A stretch of 64,000 nt of DNA, from positions 8,370,001 to 8,434,000 of the forward strand of contig JAFFSR010000251.1 of assembly GCA_017163975.1 (NCBI GenBank). Direction: 5' to 3'. Positions within the stretch are counted from its first letter, which is position 1. Every line of letters starts with the position of its first letter. Of the stretch, positions 12,111-24,455 are shown piece after piece. This DNA comes from Anastatus disparis. Its lineage: Eukaryota; Arthropoda; Insecta; Hymenoptera; Eupelmidae. The notes beneath the pieces are model-generated. The model was not told the DNA's origin and ran no database searches. It saw only the letters and a list, made by a program, of their open reading frames with translations. The position numbers and the translations under genes were made by a program.

Positions 12111-12796
12111 AAAATATAACTTACTAGGAGAGTATCAGACCTCCGGATCACGGATTTTGCTCAAACTTTGGGATAAGTTTTCAGATGTCAAAATATGAAA
12201 GGAAATAGAATTTTAGACCCCAACGCTCAATATTTCCCTTGTTACAGGCAATAAAAGAATATCACTAAAAAAGTTACTAGATTTTCAAACGCATATAGTT
12301 CCTTAGCATTAATACTTAGGAGCATGAAACTTTTTTGAAAGCTGAGCTCAAATCCTTTCGAAATAGTAGTTATAGCATGTCAAAATATTATTTTTTCCCA
12401 AAGTTATAGCGTAAAAAACATTGTCAGATGCCTACGACAAGTCAACGAGTTCATCCGTGGACGAGAAGCCAAACGTTACAAATGATTGGAAGATTTTTTT
12501 TTTTAAATTTAAGTGTTTTTTCAAGTGCTAAATCCACTATAGCAGCATTGAGATTGTCTCAAATGCAGCTAGGTGCAGACTTTGAATCGACTACTAGCTG
12601 TTTCATATGTATCTAATCATAAGCTGGCCAATTTTTCTAACAATAAATTTGGACACATACTTTTATCATTTTTAAACTTGTATGGTTTTGGGTCCCTTAA
12701 TATTTGCATTATAAGCAATGGTACGTCAATTAAATTATGCTAACTATGAAAATTTGCTTTTCAGTTATGTGTTTTAAGTATAGTAGTAGATGAGAT
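12111..12796. other. Noncoding, nothing recognised
   Basis: Mostly AT-rich. One 62-codon frame (12428-12616) has no family resemblance and contains a poly-T run. No RNA gene or clear repeat boundary was seen. Confidence 0.5.
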
Positions 12797-12882
12797 ATAC
12801 CGATTCGAACTCATACCGATTCTAACTCATGCCAATTCTAGCTCACCTGAGCCAGAATTGACTTGAGCCAGAAACGACATAG
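12797..12882 (+). repeat. Short degenerate tandem/inverted repeat
   Basis: A ~16-bp unit of the type CCGATTCTAACTCAT occurs three times in a row (ATACCGATTCGAACTC, ATACCGATTCTAACTC, ATGCCAATTCTAGCTC). It is followed by inverse-looking units GAGCCAGAATTG and GAGCCAGAAACG, so CAATTCTAGCTC and GAGCCAGAATTG can pair. It leads directly into the larger tandem repeat that follows. Confidence 0.65.
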
Positions 12883-12888
12883 AGGGAG

Positions 12889-13087
12889 GGGAACCTTTTC
12901 TAACCCAAGCAATGTTTTACGTGGTATTGGACGATGAAACAGCTGATCGACCTAGAGTGGGAGAACCTTTTCTATCCCAAGCGATGTTTTACGTGGTATT
13001 ACACGAGATGATCGACCTAGAGTGGGGAAACCTTTTCTAACCCAAGCGATGTTTTACGTGCGGACGATGAAACAGCTGATTGATCCA
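12889..13087 (+). repeat. Three-copy minisatellite, units of 62-72 bp
   Basis: Three head-to-tail units (12889-12960, 12961-13025, 13026-13087) share AACCTTTTCTA.CCCAAGC, GATGTTTTACGTG and a GATCGACCTAG-type ending. The first and third share GGACGATGAAACAGCTGAT, which is shortened in the second. The unit lengths differ because of small internal deletions. A 60-codon frame (13022-13204) crosses the last unit and is not taken as a gene. Confidence 0.85.
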
Positions 13088-13090
13088 GAA

Positions 13091-13970
13091 ATGATAACAG
13101 CTGATGGAGCGGCGAGGACCCGACTGCTAGATACCTACGACAAATGTCTAAAGTTTCATAATTTTTATTTCTTATTATTTTTTATATTTATTTATTCATT
13201 ATAAATGAATTAAAATGATCCATCATTTCGTAAAATATATCAGTATTTGTTCTTCTAGCAATAATTTTTACAAACATTGCAAATTTCTCCCGTTCAATTT
13301 GAACATTTTCGCTTGTGATTCGTTTAATGACCTCACACATCAATAATGAGAATGAGGTAAAAAGTTTTACACCCCATTTCATAAAAAATGATTCTATATC
13401 ATTACATGATCTTGTCAAATGATCACAAAATAATTGTAGTATCATTTTCGTCTATAAGAATTAGATCAATCCATATATGAGATAAACTTGGTTTCACTAT
13501 TTTCTCGCAGGGGATCGGCATGGAGATCTTCCATTATAATTTTATGTAAAAAATCCGGGACCAATTTTCTTAGAAAGTCCAGCTTACATTATTTTTTATA
13601 AAATAAATAGCAGTAGAAAGATACATAACAAGAACTAACACATATTTGGAGTTGTCAGCTTTAATAAAACAAAAAATATATTTCAATTCTTCCAATTTAT
13701 TTAAATATTTAAATACTTGATACCTTTTAATCCAGATGATATCAGCGTTTGGGCTCATCCATCCCAAATAGGTCATACTCGAGGTCATAAGAAGAGCCAG
13801 CACATAGGAATTCAGGCATCTGTTCAACGTGAGCTCTAAATGAGGTCACATCTAAAGAGCCATCCCCTATTCTACTCCTTTTCCCTGTGTAATTCTCAGA
13901 AGAGACCGTGTTTAGTCATTGAGAAGAGACATGTCTAAAAATGTATTATAGTTTTTATTCAATTTATTCT
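13091..13970. other. Noncoding with two unidentified minus-strand ORFs
   Basis: Two 85-codon minus-strand frames lie at 13445-13188 and 13827-13570. Their amino-acid make-up is less biased than most spurious frames here: the first has SENVQIEREKFAMFVKIIAR, and the second is hydrophobic with LVLVMYLSTAIYF. They could be relics of a membrane protein or of an insect element, but I recognise no motif and see no splice-site or start context joining them across the stops in 13446-13569. Treat as unassigned. Confidence 0.3.
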
Positions 13971-13972
13971 TA

Positions 13973-14483
13973 CACGGAGGAAATTTTTCTATAAAATTTA
14001 CAATGAAATTCTGTATAAAAATTACAGTGACGCACCATAATCGTGGGACAACACGTCTTTTTCTTAATTATTGCGATGATATCTCATAAATTTTATGGAA
14101 TGTTACTGTAAAAATTACTTCTACCTTTGCACATCAGAACTAACGTTCATTATGGCATGTATATACAATATGCATGCGCTAATTTGTGCTAAAGAGTATT
14201 TTTACTTCTTCTACTATTTGTGGTGAAGTTCTACAAAAATTACGGTAACGCTCTGTAAATATTATGGTGATATTCTAGGACTTTTTGTAGAAAGTACTAT
14301 AAAATTTACTAAACAGTAAAAATCATGGAGCGTTACTGTGAAAATTATGAAATGTACTTTAAATTTTATCCACGCGTTCAGAAACATTTGACGGCACATA
14401 TCTATAAAATAACAGGAAATCGTATGATGTCCCTCGATTGTAGAGATTGTTACCGTAATTTTTGTAGAAAGATTTTCTCCGTG
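13973..14483. mobile_element. TA-flanked MITE with CACGGAG ends
   Basis: The element begins CACGGAGGAAATTTTTCTAT at 13973 and ends with the near-inverse CTTTCTACAAAA-type end (read inward) at 14483. Both sides are followed by TA (13971-13972 and 14484-14485). Inside are several subterminal copies of a word of the type AAAATTAC(A/G)GTAACG in both orientations, for example near 14020, 14105, 14235, 14330 and 14450. No transposase is encoded. The 75-codon frame 14325-14552 runs through the end and is a shadow. Confidence 0.8.
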
Positions 14484-17400
14484 TACAAATATAATTACAA
14501 TTTTTATCGGTGCTTATCACAACAACCTTGCCATTATTTAAATTTTCATTAATTATTTTGGAATTGTCAACGCGATCATTTTTATTTAAATTTATAATTT
14601 CAATACTATATCTTTATCTATATTGTTTTTAAAGATAAACTTGAATACCCTCTTCTCTTTTTTCCTTCTATCCAGAAAACTACCACTTCTCTGTCAGACA
14701 AAATTAATACTCTTACCTTTCACATATTTTTTTGAGATTTTTAAAATTCTTGTAAAATAAGTATTCATTAATAAATATTTGATTATGATTTTTAATGGCA
14801 GAGAACCCGATGCGACATCTGTTATATCTGCAGATGAAAAATTAGTAATTTCACACTTCACTATAAGTATTTTTCGTGCTAGAGAGAGCACAAAAAATAC
14901 TTATATCTTCGCTTCAGAGAGTCTGACTAACAATGAGAAAGGACCCAACGGACCGCCGCTGACCGCATCAGTCTAATGGACAATGGACATATTTTTTTCA
15001 AAATTTGAAGATGTCAATGTAGTGACATATATCAATGGATGTTGCAGATGGATAGTATGTCAATGAAGTCCATCTGCAACAGTCAAAATATGCTGAAATC
15101 ATCTTAAACTTTTTCAATTTAAAAAAGTTTTAATAAGTTGTATTAAATAAAAAAAATATGAACATTTTTTTTAATTTTTATTATATTTTTAATTTACGAT
15201 ATTTTTTTACTATGCTAAAACTGTTATTACAATTCTATTGATTTTCAATTTTCTACCACGGCGTCATATTCAGTGCTAAATAAATATATTCTGTTTACAA
15301 TTCTTAGAATCAGTTTAGAATTCGTGACAGCTGACAAATGAGAATAGTAAATAATTCATTGTTAAGTGCGACGATTTGCAGTCAGAATCATAATTTACAC
15401 ATCTCCAAATCACCGTAGCCAAATTTACGATTTCTTAAAATGTTTCTTCCACTTTTGATGATAATTAATAATACAATTAATGTTATTTATTATTTTTATT
15501 ATGTAAGGAGCTTGTAATAAAAAATTAAAATATTTAGCTCAATGATCGGAATCTACTTTGAGCTTTAAAAAATCCATTTCTATAATGGATTTTCAGAAGT
15601 TTTAACACATAGTTTTAAATTTTTAATATTAATTTTACAAAATTAAAATTTTTCTTTAAAAAGTATTTTTTAAATTATTTTAAAGCAATTTGAAATATTA
15701 TATTGTCATCTTCTGAATCATTTAAATAATAATCACTACACCATTTATTAAAATAAAAAAATTAATTTATTGAAATACTAAAAAATCTAATAAAAGTCTA
15801 ATATTATTTCAACTTTAAATTAATTTTCAGTTCTTTCTAATCACTTCTGATCATACGTGCATACTTCCAGTTCATTCCAGACTGATTGTCAGTTATTTCG
15901 AGTCATTTTCGTTCACTTCTGGATAATTCTAATCACTTCTCTATTACTCCCAATTCCCTTTTAACTACTTTCAATAATTTGCGATCACTTTAAATTAAAA
16001 TACAGAACAATTAATAAAATTCTTATGGCAAAAAGAGATTTTGAAAAGTCAATGATGGCGTTATAAATCGTTTTTAATTGAAATGAAAGTGAAAGCAACT
16101 TATAATAATAGTAATTTTTGATATTTATAATTTTTATTAAACCAAATGTTTTGGATTAAAGTTTGAAAAATTTTATGTTCTTGGATAGATTATTTACTTA
16201 TTTAATATGAAAAAATAATTTGGTCAAAGTATTCAGTTAGCTCGTAATTAATTATCAAAATAGAAGAATCCAAAATATTTGCTAACAGGATAAAAATACT
16301 TTAGTTATAACACCAAAAGTTATTAATTATGAGATTTCAGTTGTAATGATGAAATATTTTGTTCTTATAATAAAAGTGAGTTGTTATTTAAAAGGCAAAT
16401 GAAATTTCTCATGACTATATTGACAAAAGTTTTAGTAACTAAATTCTATTCGACCATTAGTTTTAGTTATGTTAATCAAAACTTTGCTTGCTCGAAAACA
16501 AACTAAATTTTTCAATTGTTACAATTAAAAATTTAGATTTCTTGACTATAATGTTTTTCCCGTAAAAGTACCGATAATTTGATATAACTTTTATTAATTA
16601 AAACAATAACAGATTATTATAAAATGTTTGTTTATTTTTAAAATAATATTAAATATTTAAGCATATATTTTAATTAAAAATTTTTATATCAAATATATTT
16701 TAAAAAATTGTAATCCCACATAATAATTTTATTATAGTTGCCAATTTTTTAAATTAATAATATTGAAAATTAAAAAATATTCTAATTCTTAAATAAAAGA
16801 TCAATATAAAATACAGTTTTCTTTCAAAGACACTTATACTCATCTCGTTTTCGTTTCCCTCCCCCTTCCTCTCCATTACAATAGTAAATGTATGTTGGGT
16901 TGATAGAAGAAAAGTATCTGACTCAAGTTACCACTTTATTCTATGGAATACATCCAAATAAAAGGAAAAAAAGAAACATGAGATAGAGTGAAAAAAAGCA
17001 GCGGTGTGCAAAGTAGACAGACACGCTAACGGAGATAAAAAGTAAAAAAAAAAAGTATAAAACAAGTATGCGAAAACAAGAAAGGAAAGTGAAAAGATCT
17101 TCTAGCAGCGAAAAATTCCACCCCCAACTTTACTTCTTAACGTGAATATGTATATATATATGCATATTTCTGATTATTTTTAAAATGTGAATATTAATAT
17201 AGCATTGCCTTCGATATTCCATGCCCCATTATTAGGTACGCATACTATACATTTCCTAAAAAAAAAAAGAATAGGCAACAAAAGAAAGCCGTTGATGCAT
17301 AAAAGATTTAGAGATTGAAGCAACGAAGCAATCGAAATGACGAAATAAACAAACGACGCGTCGACGACAATAAAAGAAAAAAAAAGAAAGAAAAAATATA

Positions 17401-18128
17401 TACCTAGCTTGCTTTCATCCTTTCTTTCTTTAAGATCCTTAACCTTTTTTCCTTATGTTTTTTCCAAACTACTTTATATGCAAGTAATGTAACACTCGTG
17501 AATCCAATAAACGAGTAAGACTACCGATGAGCCACGTATATACGTTCCGTTCCATATTTTTCCGTGTATATAGCCTTTTCAGTACTTTAGTTTCTCTCTT
17601 TTTCTTACATTAACTCAATATATTTATACACATAGACGCATATATGTAAGTATATATAAAAAGAAAAAAAGTCGTTTGTATGGATGTACTTTAGCAGGTG
17701 CTTATAAACCAAGTATAGACGGAGATTGGCTGAAATCGTGGTTTAAAGATTTTCCATTGTACGCGAGTTACATAAAAAAAGCCGATCCTATACTATGCTT
17801 GGCTTATTAAAAAAGAGAAAATATTTGCTTTAGCGATTTTCTCGTCTTTTTTTTCTTTTTTAAAACTTCGTGTAAATAAAAGGTTGTATTTTCTAAGCGA
17901 TACTATTCTTTTTAGATAATAATATGGTTGAATTTTAATTAATAGTATCCAATATTTGGTTAAAACAATTTTTTTCACCTATCCATACACTTATGAAAAA
18001 ATCGATATATTTTACAAAGATATTTTTTTAATTATTTTTATTTATCTATATAACAGCTCTTGAATATGATACTTGAATCGTAAGACTAATATGAAAATTT
18101 TGAAATTAGATAATCAATTATAAAGAAT
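14484..18128. other. AT-rich noncoding DNA, no gene seen
   Basis: No coding region is supported. Two small hairpins occur near the left end (14863-14904 and about 15049-15088). A TTCA/ATCACTTCT-rich patch at 15830-15980 repeats words such as TTCTGATCA and TCACTTCT. From 16800 to 17800 purine-rich (A/G) and pyrimidine-rich tracts alternate with TATATA runs. The 61-codon minus frame at 17793-17978 is low-complexity. Confidence 0.55.
14863..14904. repeat. Hairpin, 18-bp stem and 6-base loop
   Basis: ATAAGTATTTTTCGTGCT (14863-14880) and AGCACAAAAAATACTTAT (14887-14904) are inverted copies with one mismatch around the loop AGAGAG. The stem is shorter than that of a typical animal pre-miRNA. No poly-T terminator of strength is next to it. 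Confidence 0.8.
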
Positions 18129-18129
18129 A

Positions 18130-18868
18130 GGGTAGATGTGGGTATTGCTACGGAGGTGCTAATTACTGTTTTTTCATATAAAATTTGTAAAAATAATTTT
18201 TTCTAAGTCCATAAATAATATTTGAATGCATAATCAAATATTATAAGTATTATTTAAAATTTTAAAAAATATATCTCACAAAAAAGTCTAAAAATATTTA
18301 ATATTGGTTATTTGAAATTGAACTGTTCTAAAATCTTGATAAATTTCGTAAAATCGCGATCACGTATGCATCCTAAATTTGACAACATTTTCTGTTTTTA
18401 TTCTTTTTTATGTAAAATAAGATCATTATTAAATAAAATATGTATTTGCTTGTTATATATTTTTTGAAAATTTCACCTAGCACATATTTAATATTTTAAT
18501 TTTACACCTTAGTATTATGCGTCATTAAAATCACCAAATATGAATTACTGTGGCATCCTTTTATTATTATAACACGTGGTTAACCTAACCTCAACTTTTC
18601 GAACGGAATATATAAAAGTGTCAATAGTAACTGACACACAGCATTAGAAACACGGCCGCAGCAATAGCCACAAATACATAATATTTTAAATTCGTTTTTT
18701 CTTAATTTTAACTCTATAATTAAATGCTAAATTAATTTTTTTCTAGTTAATCAATGTTCAAATATTTTATTAAAAATAAAAGTGATAAGTTTTCTTCATC
18801 TATAAGCTTTAATTTATGAGTTAAAAATTCATCATACGTCGATTCCGCTGTAATACCCACATCTACCC
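18130..18868. mobile_element. TA-flanked TIR element, non-autonomous
   Basis: GGGTAGATGTGGGTATT at 18130 is repeated in inverse at the right end, finishing at 18868. Each end is followed by TA (18128-18129 and 18869-18870). The 739-bp interior is AT-rich, apart from a short less AT-rich patch near 18640-18670 (ACACGGCCGCAGC), and carries no open frame of note. TIR length (~17-20 bp) and the TA duplication fit a deletion derivative of a Tc1/mariner or pogo-like element. Confidence 0.8.
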
Positions 18869-18870
18869 TA

Positions 18871-19501
18871 GTTACACATTCGATATTTTATAAGATACAC
18901 AAAAAGAATTTTGATGAAATGATTATTATATTTTATAAGAAACTAATATTGAAATTATTTAATTATAAAAATAGTATAAAAATTATTGTTACTATAATAA
19001 AATTTGCTAGGTAATGCAGATTTGCTCTTCATATATATAAAAGTGAATTTTAACTTTTAATTAAAAAAGAATTTACTACTTTTACATTTTCGATACTTTT
19101 AATGAAAAATTTTCAATCTTTGATAGGATGATAAAATTTCTCTAAAATTATTCATATTTACCAAAACTTTTCAAATTTTTAAAAAAACTTGTTCACATTT
19201 CATTTTTGTATATGTGTCAAAAAAGAACATTCAATCAAAATCGATTTTTTTTTCTTTTTTTGTTATTTCAAAACTATTCCCCCATAGGGGAATATGTATA
19301 TATGCACATATCAGTTTCAGACGAGATTTCAAACACTATCCTCTTAGATTAAGGCTCAACAAATTCAGCACCTGTACATGCACATCCATCGAGTATCCCT
19401 CGAAATACGATGAAAATACTATATACATGTAGAATGAAAAAGGGTGTACATACATGCGGGATGTGCAATGCCAAAGCCAAAAGAGGATTTAACTCGAGAT
19501 A

Positions 19502-19532
<31 letters not shown>

Positions 19533-20620
19533 TGGAAATCGGTCTAGCATGTCTATCTTCCTTTTCGTCGTCCAACGAATGGGTTGAAAAAAATCTATAT
19601 ATGTATAGACACATAAGCGCATACATATTTTTCTTTTTCCCTTTCACCCTAACATTGAGTATAAGGCTTCCCCGTCGTCGGATAATAAACCTTTGGTCAT
19701 AGGTGCACAGAAAAGGCAAAAGACAAAACGTAATTTGTAGTTTTACCAGAAGAAACCGCACAAATTGCAAAATTGAGTTACTATATATGCACGCGCGCAC
19801 GCGTTGTGTTAGAAAATCGGAATGTTGGCGAAAAGACCGTCACTCTCTCTCTCTCCTACTCTTTCTCATTCTCTCTTTTACTCTGTTAATACTTCCATCC
19901 AAATTACAAATGGTCGCCCGTTACGCGTGGCAAATTACGAGCAAGTCTGCAAAGTTAGAAATAGAGTGAGAGTCAGGAAAATTTAGTGTCTGTGAAAACG
20001 AAAATAAAAAAGAAAGGTATTATGTAGAGAATTTGACGAGCTGACGTGGAAGCTGATCTATTCGTTTTTCTTTTTCATTTTTTTTTCAATTATTTTTTTG
20101 AGTGAGAACATAAAATTTGCATTGATACATATATAGTTTCTGTGCGCTTATGTCTCGACTTATACTGAGGAATAATAATTTTTCAAATAAAACTTAATTC
20201 CAAAGATGATTTATGGAATAGATTAAGTAAGATGACTTCATAATTAATAAATATTTTATAAAATTAAATTGTATCAAACCATAATCAGATGTTCAGAAGA
20301 TCTTTTACAATTACAATCATTAGATCTTTTGAATATGTAATAAATATTTAAAAATCATTTTCGTATTTGGAATCGAAAATATTTTGTTTCATAAATAACT
20401 ATTCACGTACCTTATTAATTGTTAAGTTAAAGTAACACATTAACGAAAAAAATTTCAAATTAAAAATCAACCTAACAATAAATGAATATCCATAGCAGTA
20501 AATGAATTTAATCATTGATTTTTTTTAACAAAAATTTAAAATCTTTTAACATTTAAACAAGTTTGAAAAATTTTAACTGATAATATATTAACAGAGTTTT
20601 ATTACTTTCTTTACATATAT
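18871..20620. other. Noncoding with microsatellites
   Basis: No gene is supported. An (AT)n run lies at 19499-19530 and a CT run at about 19840-19860. Overlapping frames of 60-103 codons near 19214-19969 cover these low-complexity tracts and share no family features. A GC-richer patch at 19650-19950 (ACGCGCGCACGCGT) could be a regulatory or untranslated segment. Confidence 0.5.
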
Positions 20621-20814
20621 TTTATTTAACGTTGCTGTATTTATGCTATCATTGCGATGTTAATTAGCGACGGAGATCATTCCAGCGTGTTTATAAACAA
20701 AGCACATGTAATGAACAGTAGCATTTGTATCAATCGGCTGAGAGCGAGATTCGAACTCGGAGTCTCGAGATTACGAAACCATTGCTCTACCGACTGAGCC
20801 ACTGACGACCTCTA
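20621..20814 (-). mobile_element. tRNA-derived SINE, copy 1
   Basis: Read on the minus strand, the head is GGTCGTCAGTGGCTCAGTCG (an A-box-like TGGCTCAGTCGG) followed by GAGTTCGAATCTC (B box, GTTCGAATC), as in tRNA-derived pol III promoters. The body continues with CAGCCGATTGATACAAATGC. The tail ends in the family-specific CAACGTTAAATAAAAT motif (plus strand ATTTTATTTAACGTTG at 20619). The element is ~195 bp and at least five further copies lie in the window. Confidence 0.88.
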
Positions 20815-20816
20815 TA

Positions 20817-20999
20817 CTGTCAAAAAGTTTAATGGAATCCATTATCACTTAACTGCGATGTAATAATAAAATTATTTCATAACATTAAGATGTATATTGT
20901 ATTTAATAAATTCAATACAATATACATCTTAACGTAATAAAATATTTTATTGTTACATCACAATTCAACAATAATTAATTCAATTGAATTGTTTGACAG
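20817..20999. mobile_element. Foldback MITE directly beside SINE copy 1
   Basis: The element starts CTGTCAAA and ends TTTGACAG, flanked on both sides by TA (20815-20816 and 21000-21001). The centre is a near-perfect hairpin: ATTAAGATGTATATTGTATT (about 20884) pairs with AATACAATATACATCTTAA (about 20917-20935). The outer parts pair more loosely (GATGTAATAATAAAAT with ATTTTATTGTTACATC). It abuts the 5' end of the neighbouring SINE. Confidence 0.8.
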
Positions 21000-21001
21000 T
21001 A

Positions 21002-21307
21002 TGTATTCATTAATTTACTCGCTTTTCACCAGATTTTAATAATAAAAATAAATAAATGAATTCATTAAATATTAATTTAAATTTCAAAAATATTTTGATT
21101 TACAATCATATCCTTTTTTATAGACATAAAAAATCACATTTATGTTAAGAATATTTTACTTTACTAAAATTATATGAATATTCGTGTATATACGAATAAT
21201 ATGAAACAAAACGTTGTTCAAATGTGAAAATGATGAACAATAAATCAAACCTCTCCTTTTAATAAACCCGTTAATCTTTTTAACGAGAAAATTAAACGCA
21301 TTTAATG

Positions 21308-21346
<39 letters not shown>

Positions 21347-24300
21347 TATATAGAAATTGTCGTTTATATCGAAAAGTCTTTTTTTTGTATTATTTCTAAG
21401 TCGGCAGACGTAGTCTGTTTCTTTCATCGAATAACAGGTGTGAAATCACGATAAAATCCATAATTCATGAGCAAAAGCACCGAATCGAAAGAAAGAAGAA
21501 GAAGAAGTAGAAAAAAATACATACATATCGCGTATCCATATAATACTCACCCTCAATTTTCTATACTCACGTGTAAGCAAATCGAAATATGAATATCTGA
21601 AGGGACGGAAATTTTCCCATACGCGCAATCGTTAACTTTTTTCCTCTTTTTTTTATCTTTATCTTACCCACTCTTGCTCGCTCTCTTTTTCTGTTTCTTT
21701 CCAAAATTAGATCGACCAAAATGTAATATATAAGAAAAAAAGCCCTTTTTATGTAATGTTATATCACTATACTAGAAGTAACATTTTATGAATTTGATGA
21801 CACGCATGGCGTTGAGCTTTTATAATAATATGAAAGCGTGAATAAATCGCACGTACGCGACAACGATGCTAAGCATACCGAAGCTTTTCCCTTTTTTTTT
21901 TTTTTTTTAATATCGAATATAAAAAGAAAAGAGAAGGGAACAAACGATGGCGAGACGCATTTGTAACAAAAAAAAAGTGGATAAACGTGTTGTGGAATGC
22001 GAATTGAGGAAGGAAAAGAACATTTTCTTATATGACTCGCCCTTTTTTTAAACTGACCATATACTGCATTAATGAGGAGTAGCATATTTAGATTCTCACA
22101 TCTCAACGCTTTCCCTTGAACAATAACGCACTTAAAAATATCCCGCAATGACTATACAGTGAAATATGCTAGTTTTTATCGATTAAGCTTCTGAGATGTG
22201 TCACTTTTCATTAGAAGGTTTTTAAATATGTTACTTTTTACAGAGTAAAATGAAATATGCTATTCTTCGTTAGAAGCGACTATACAGTATTAATTTTAAT
22301 TTGGTATTAAAAAAAATGGTTTATAATGGTGCATTCGAATTCGGAATCCCATGATAGAAAGTTTTGATGACATTAATAAGAAATGATAATTCGACTATTC
22401 TTTCCTTTTTATTCTCATTTTTTATTGGTTCAAATTTAATGACTATAAAATTACATCAATTTTTTATATTTATATCGAATATAAGATTTTTAATACTTGT
22501 TTGCATTCAATTATATTTAATTTACATTCTTTAAATTTTATTTTTAAACATTATGATTAAACTGCTAAAAAAGTAATTATGATTCGAAAATAATCAGAGT
22601 ACAAAATATTAAGTAACAATGAACGAATTATTTTAATTTCATCGAAATTTGATCTTTGAGATAAATATAAGTTTTATGTTAACGCTCAAACCAAAAATAA
22701 GGAAAACGTTAATTTAAAGATATTATAAATAAGAAACTAATTTTTTCCATACAAGCCTCAACTTTACGTGGCTTTCTCATGCAACTTTGAAAATTTTTCC
22801 ATTATAGATAACCCCATTTTTTTTAATATAAAAAATGTTAATGCATAATCCTATTGTATCAAATTAACTGTTCAGAAAAACAAATCAATATTTCTTATTA
22901 TAATTTTTTTATTAAAATCTAAATTAAAAATAAAATCAGATTTCAATTCCATTCCATTATGACGATGAAATAAAAATAACAAAAAGTCTTAAGGACAGCA
23001 TAAATTATACGAGTGTTTATTAAATCAACACATAAGGTATAAATGACGTGTATAACCTGTAGAAAACAATAATTCACCTTTAGCTGTAAAGAGAAAAGAA
23101 AAATAAGTCGCTTATAATTCTTCTAGATAACTTTATCAACAAGTCGCACGAGAAGTACACGTCCTACGACAAAACAAAGAATTTTTTTCTGCCCTTTTCT
23201 TATAATCACGCGAGATAAAATGGTATAGCCACTTTTATATAGTCACGAGAACAGTAGCCTAAATGCCCTTTTTTCTACTAAAACAAACAGGGCGAATCGG
23301 TAAAAATGGATTAAAATTTTGTTATACATATATATACATATATATACATAAACATAATAACGTCACGAAATTCTATGCATTATTTACAAGTCAAACCATT
23401 GGCTGTTTTTTATGTATATTTAGTACATCAAAGTTACTATTTCTTTAGCGTTTTCCTGAAAGTAAATCTTATCGCCAATAACAGCACGAACTCGTATTTG
23501 TTTTTCATTAAGACTCCTCTGTACAGCTTTTTTATATGCCGCAGATTGCATCTTTTTTTTCAACGACACGCTACTCGCGAAGATCAGACTGTTTGTAGAG
23601 AAACTTTATACAGCATCTTATCAATTGCGTTTTTTCTCGGCAAAAATTGATGGAATATAAAATAGTTTTATTTTTTTTTTTTACTAGATTTTTCATCATC
23701 GTTTAAGTTTTCTTTATCGCTCTCTAACTTTGGTTAAATAAATGATAAATTTTTCTAAACTTTTCTTTTATAGAGACATATGTTATTTTATATAAAAAAA
23801 AGCATAAGTTTTGAAATAAATTACTGTATCTCGGAAAATATACGTTTACAAAAAAAAATCTAACTGAAAAAATTTTTATAACTAAAGGAAAGCAATCTAG
23901 GAAAATGGTATATAAATTTACAAAGCAATAAAAAAAATATTCTATTCACTTTTTGAAGCATGAAATTTTTAAGTCATTTATAATAGAGTATTTAAATATT
24001 GAAGATTCAAAAACAACAGCAGATAAGTGATTGAATTCAATAGAAAGGTTTTTCAAATAATGATAATAGAATACTGAGTTTCAAAATAAATAAAATAAAG
24101 CTCAATGTATTTATCTTATTATTATTGTTGTTGTCGTTGATTTCATTGTTGTTGTTATAGTTGTTATTATTATTAGAAAAAAATGTCTGTTAAATTCTGT
24201 TATTTGAAAGCTTTTTTGACGATTCATGAAAAAATCTACTCTTAAAAAACTAAAAATAAATTTTATCGTTTTATAAATTAATGTTTTTATTAATGTAATA

Positions 24301-24455
24301 AAATTATAAAAAATTTTTTGAAAATTTTTTTGTAAGGTTAATATTTACCGAGATATAGTAATATTTTTGAAAAAAATGTCTTAAATAAAGTCTATATATT
24401 ATCGTAAGTCAAATATATTATCGATATATTCAATACTTAATTTTTTAATTTTTTT
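21002..24455. other. AT-rich noncoding DNA, no gene seen
   Basis: No coding region is supported. A (TA)n run lies at 21311-21352, a poly-T run at about 21890-21910 and a GTT/ATT-rich trinucleotide tract at 24117-24178. The longest frame (120 codons, minus, 22148-21786) is hydrophobic and lysine-rich around the poly-T and matches nothing I know. Confidence 0.55.

Noticed and set aside
12797..13087. CRISPR-like repeat array
   Set aside because: Units are directly contiguous without unique spacers and the genome is eukaryotic.
20740..20811. Genuine tRNA gene at the SINE heads
   Set aside because: The heads recur at six sites with SINE bodies and tails and lack a proper acceptor stem, so they are SINE promoters, not tRNA genes.
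21786..22148. 120-codon minus-strand ORF
   Set aside because: It runs through a poly-T/poly-A tract (lysine/phenylalanine-rich), has no family motif and no splice or start context.
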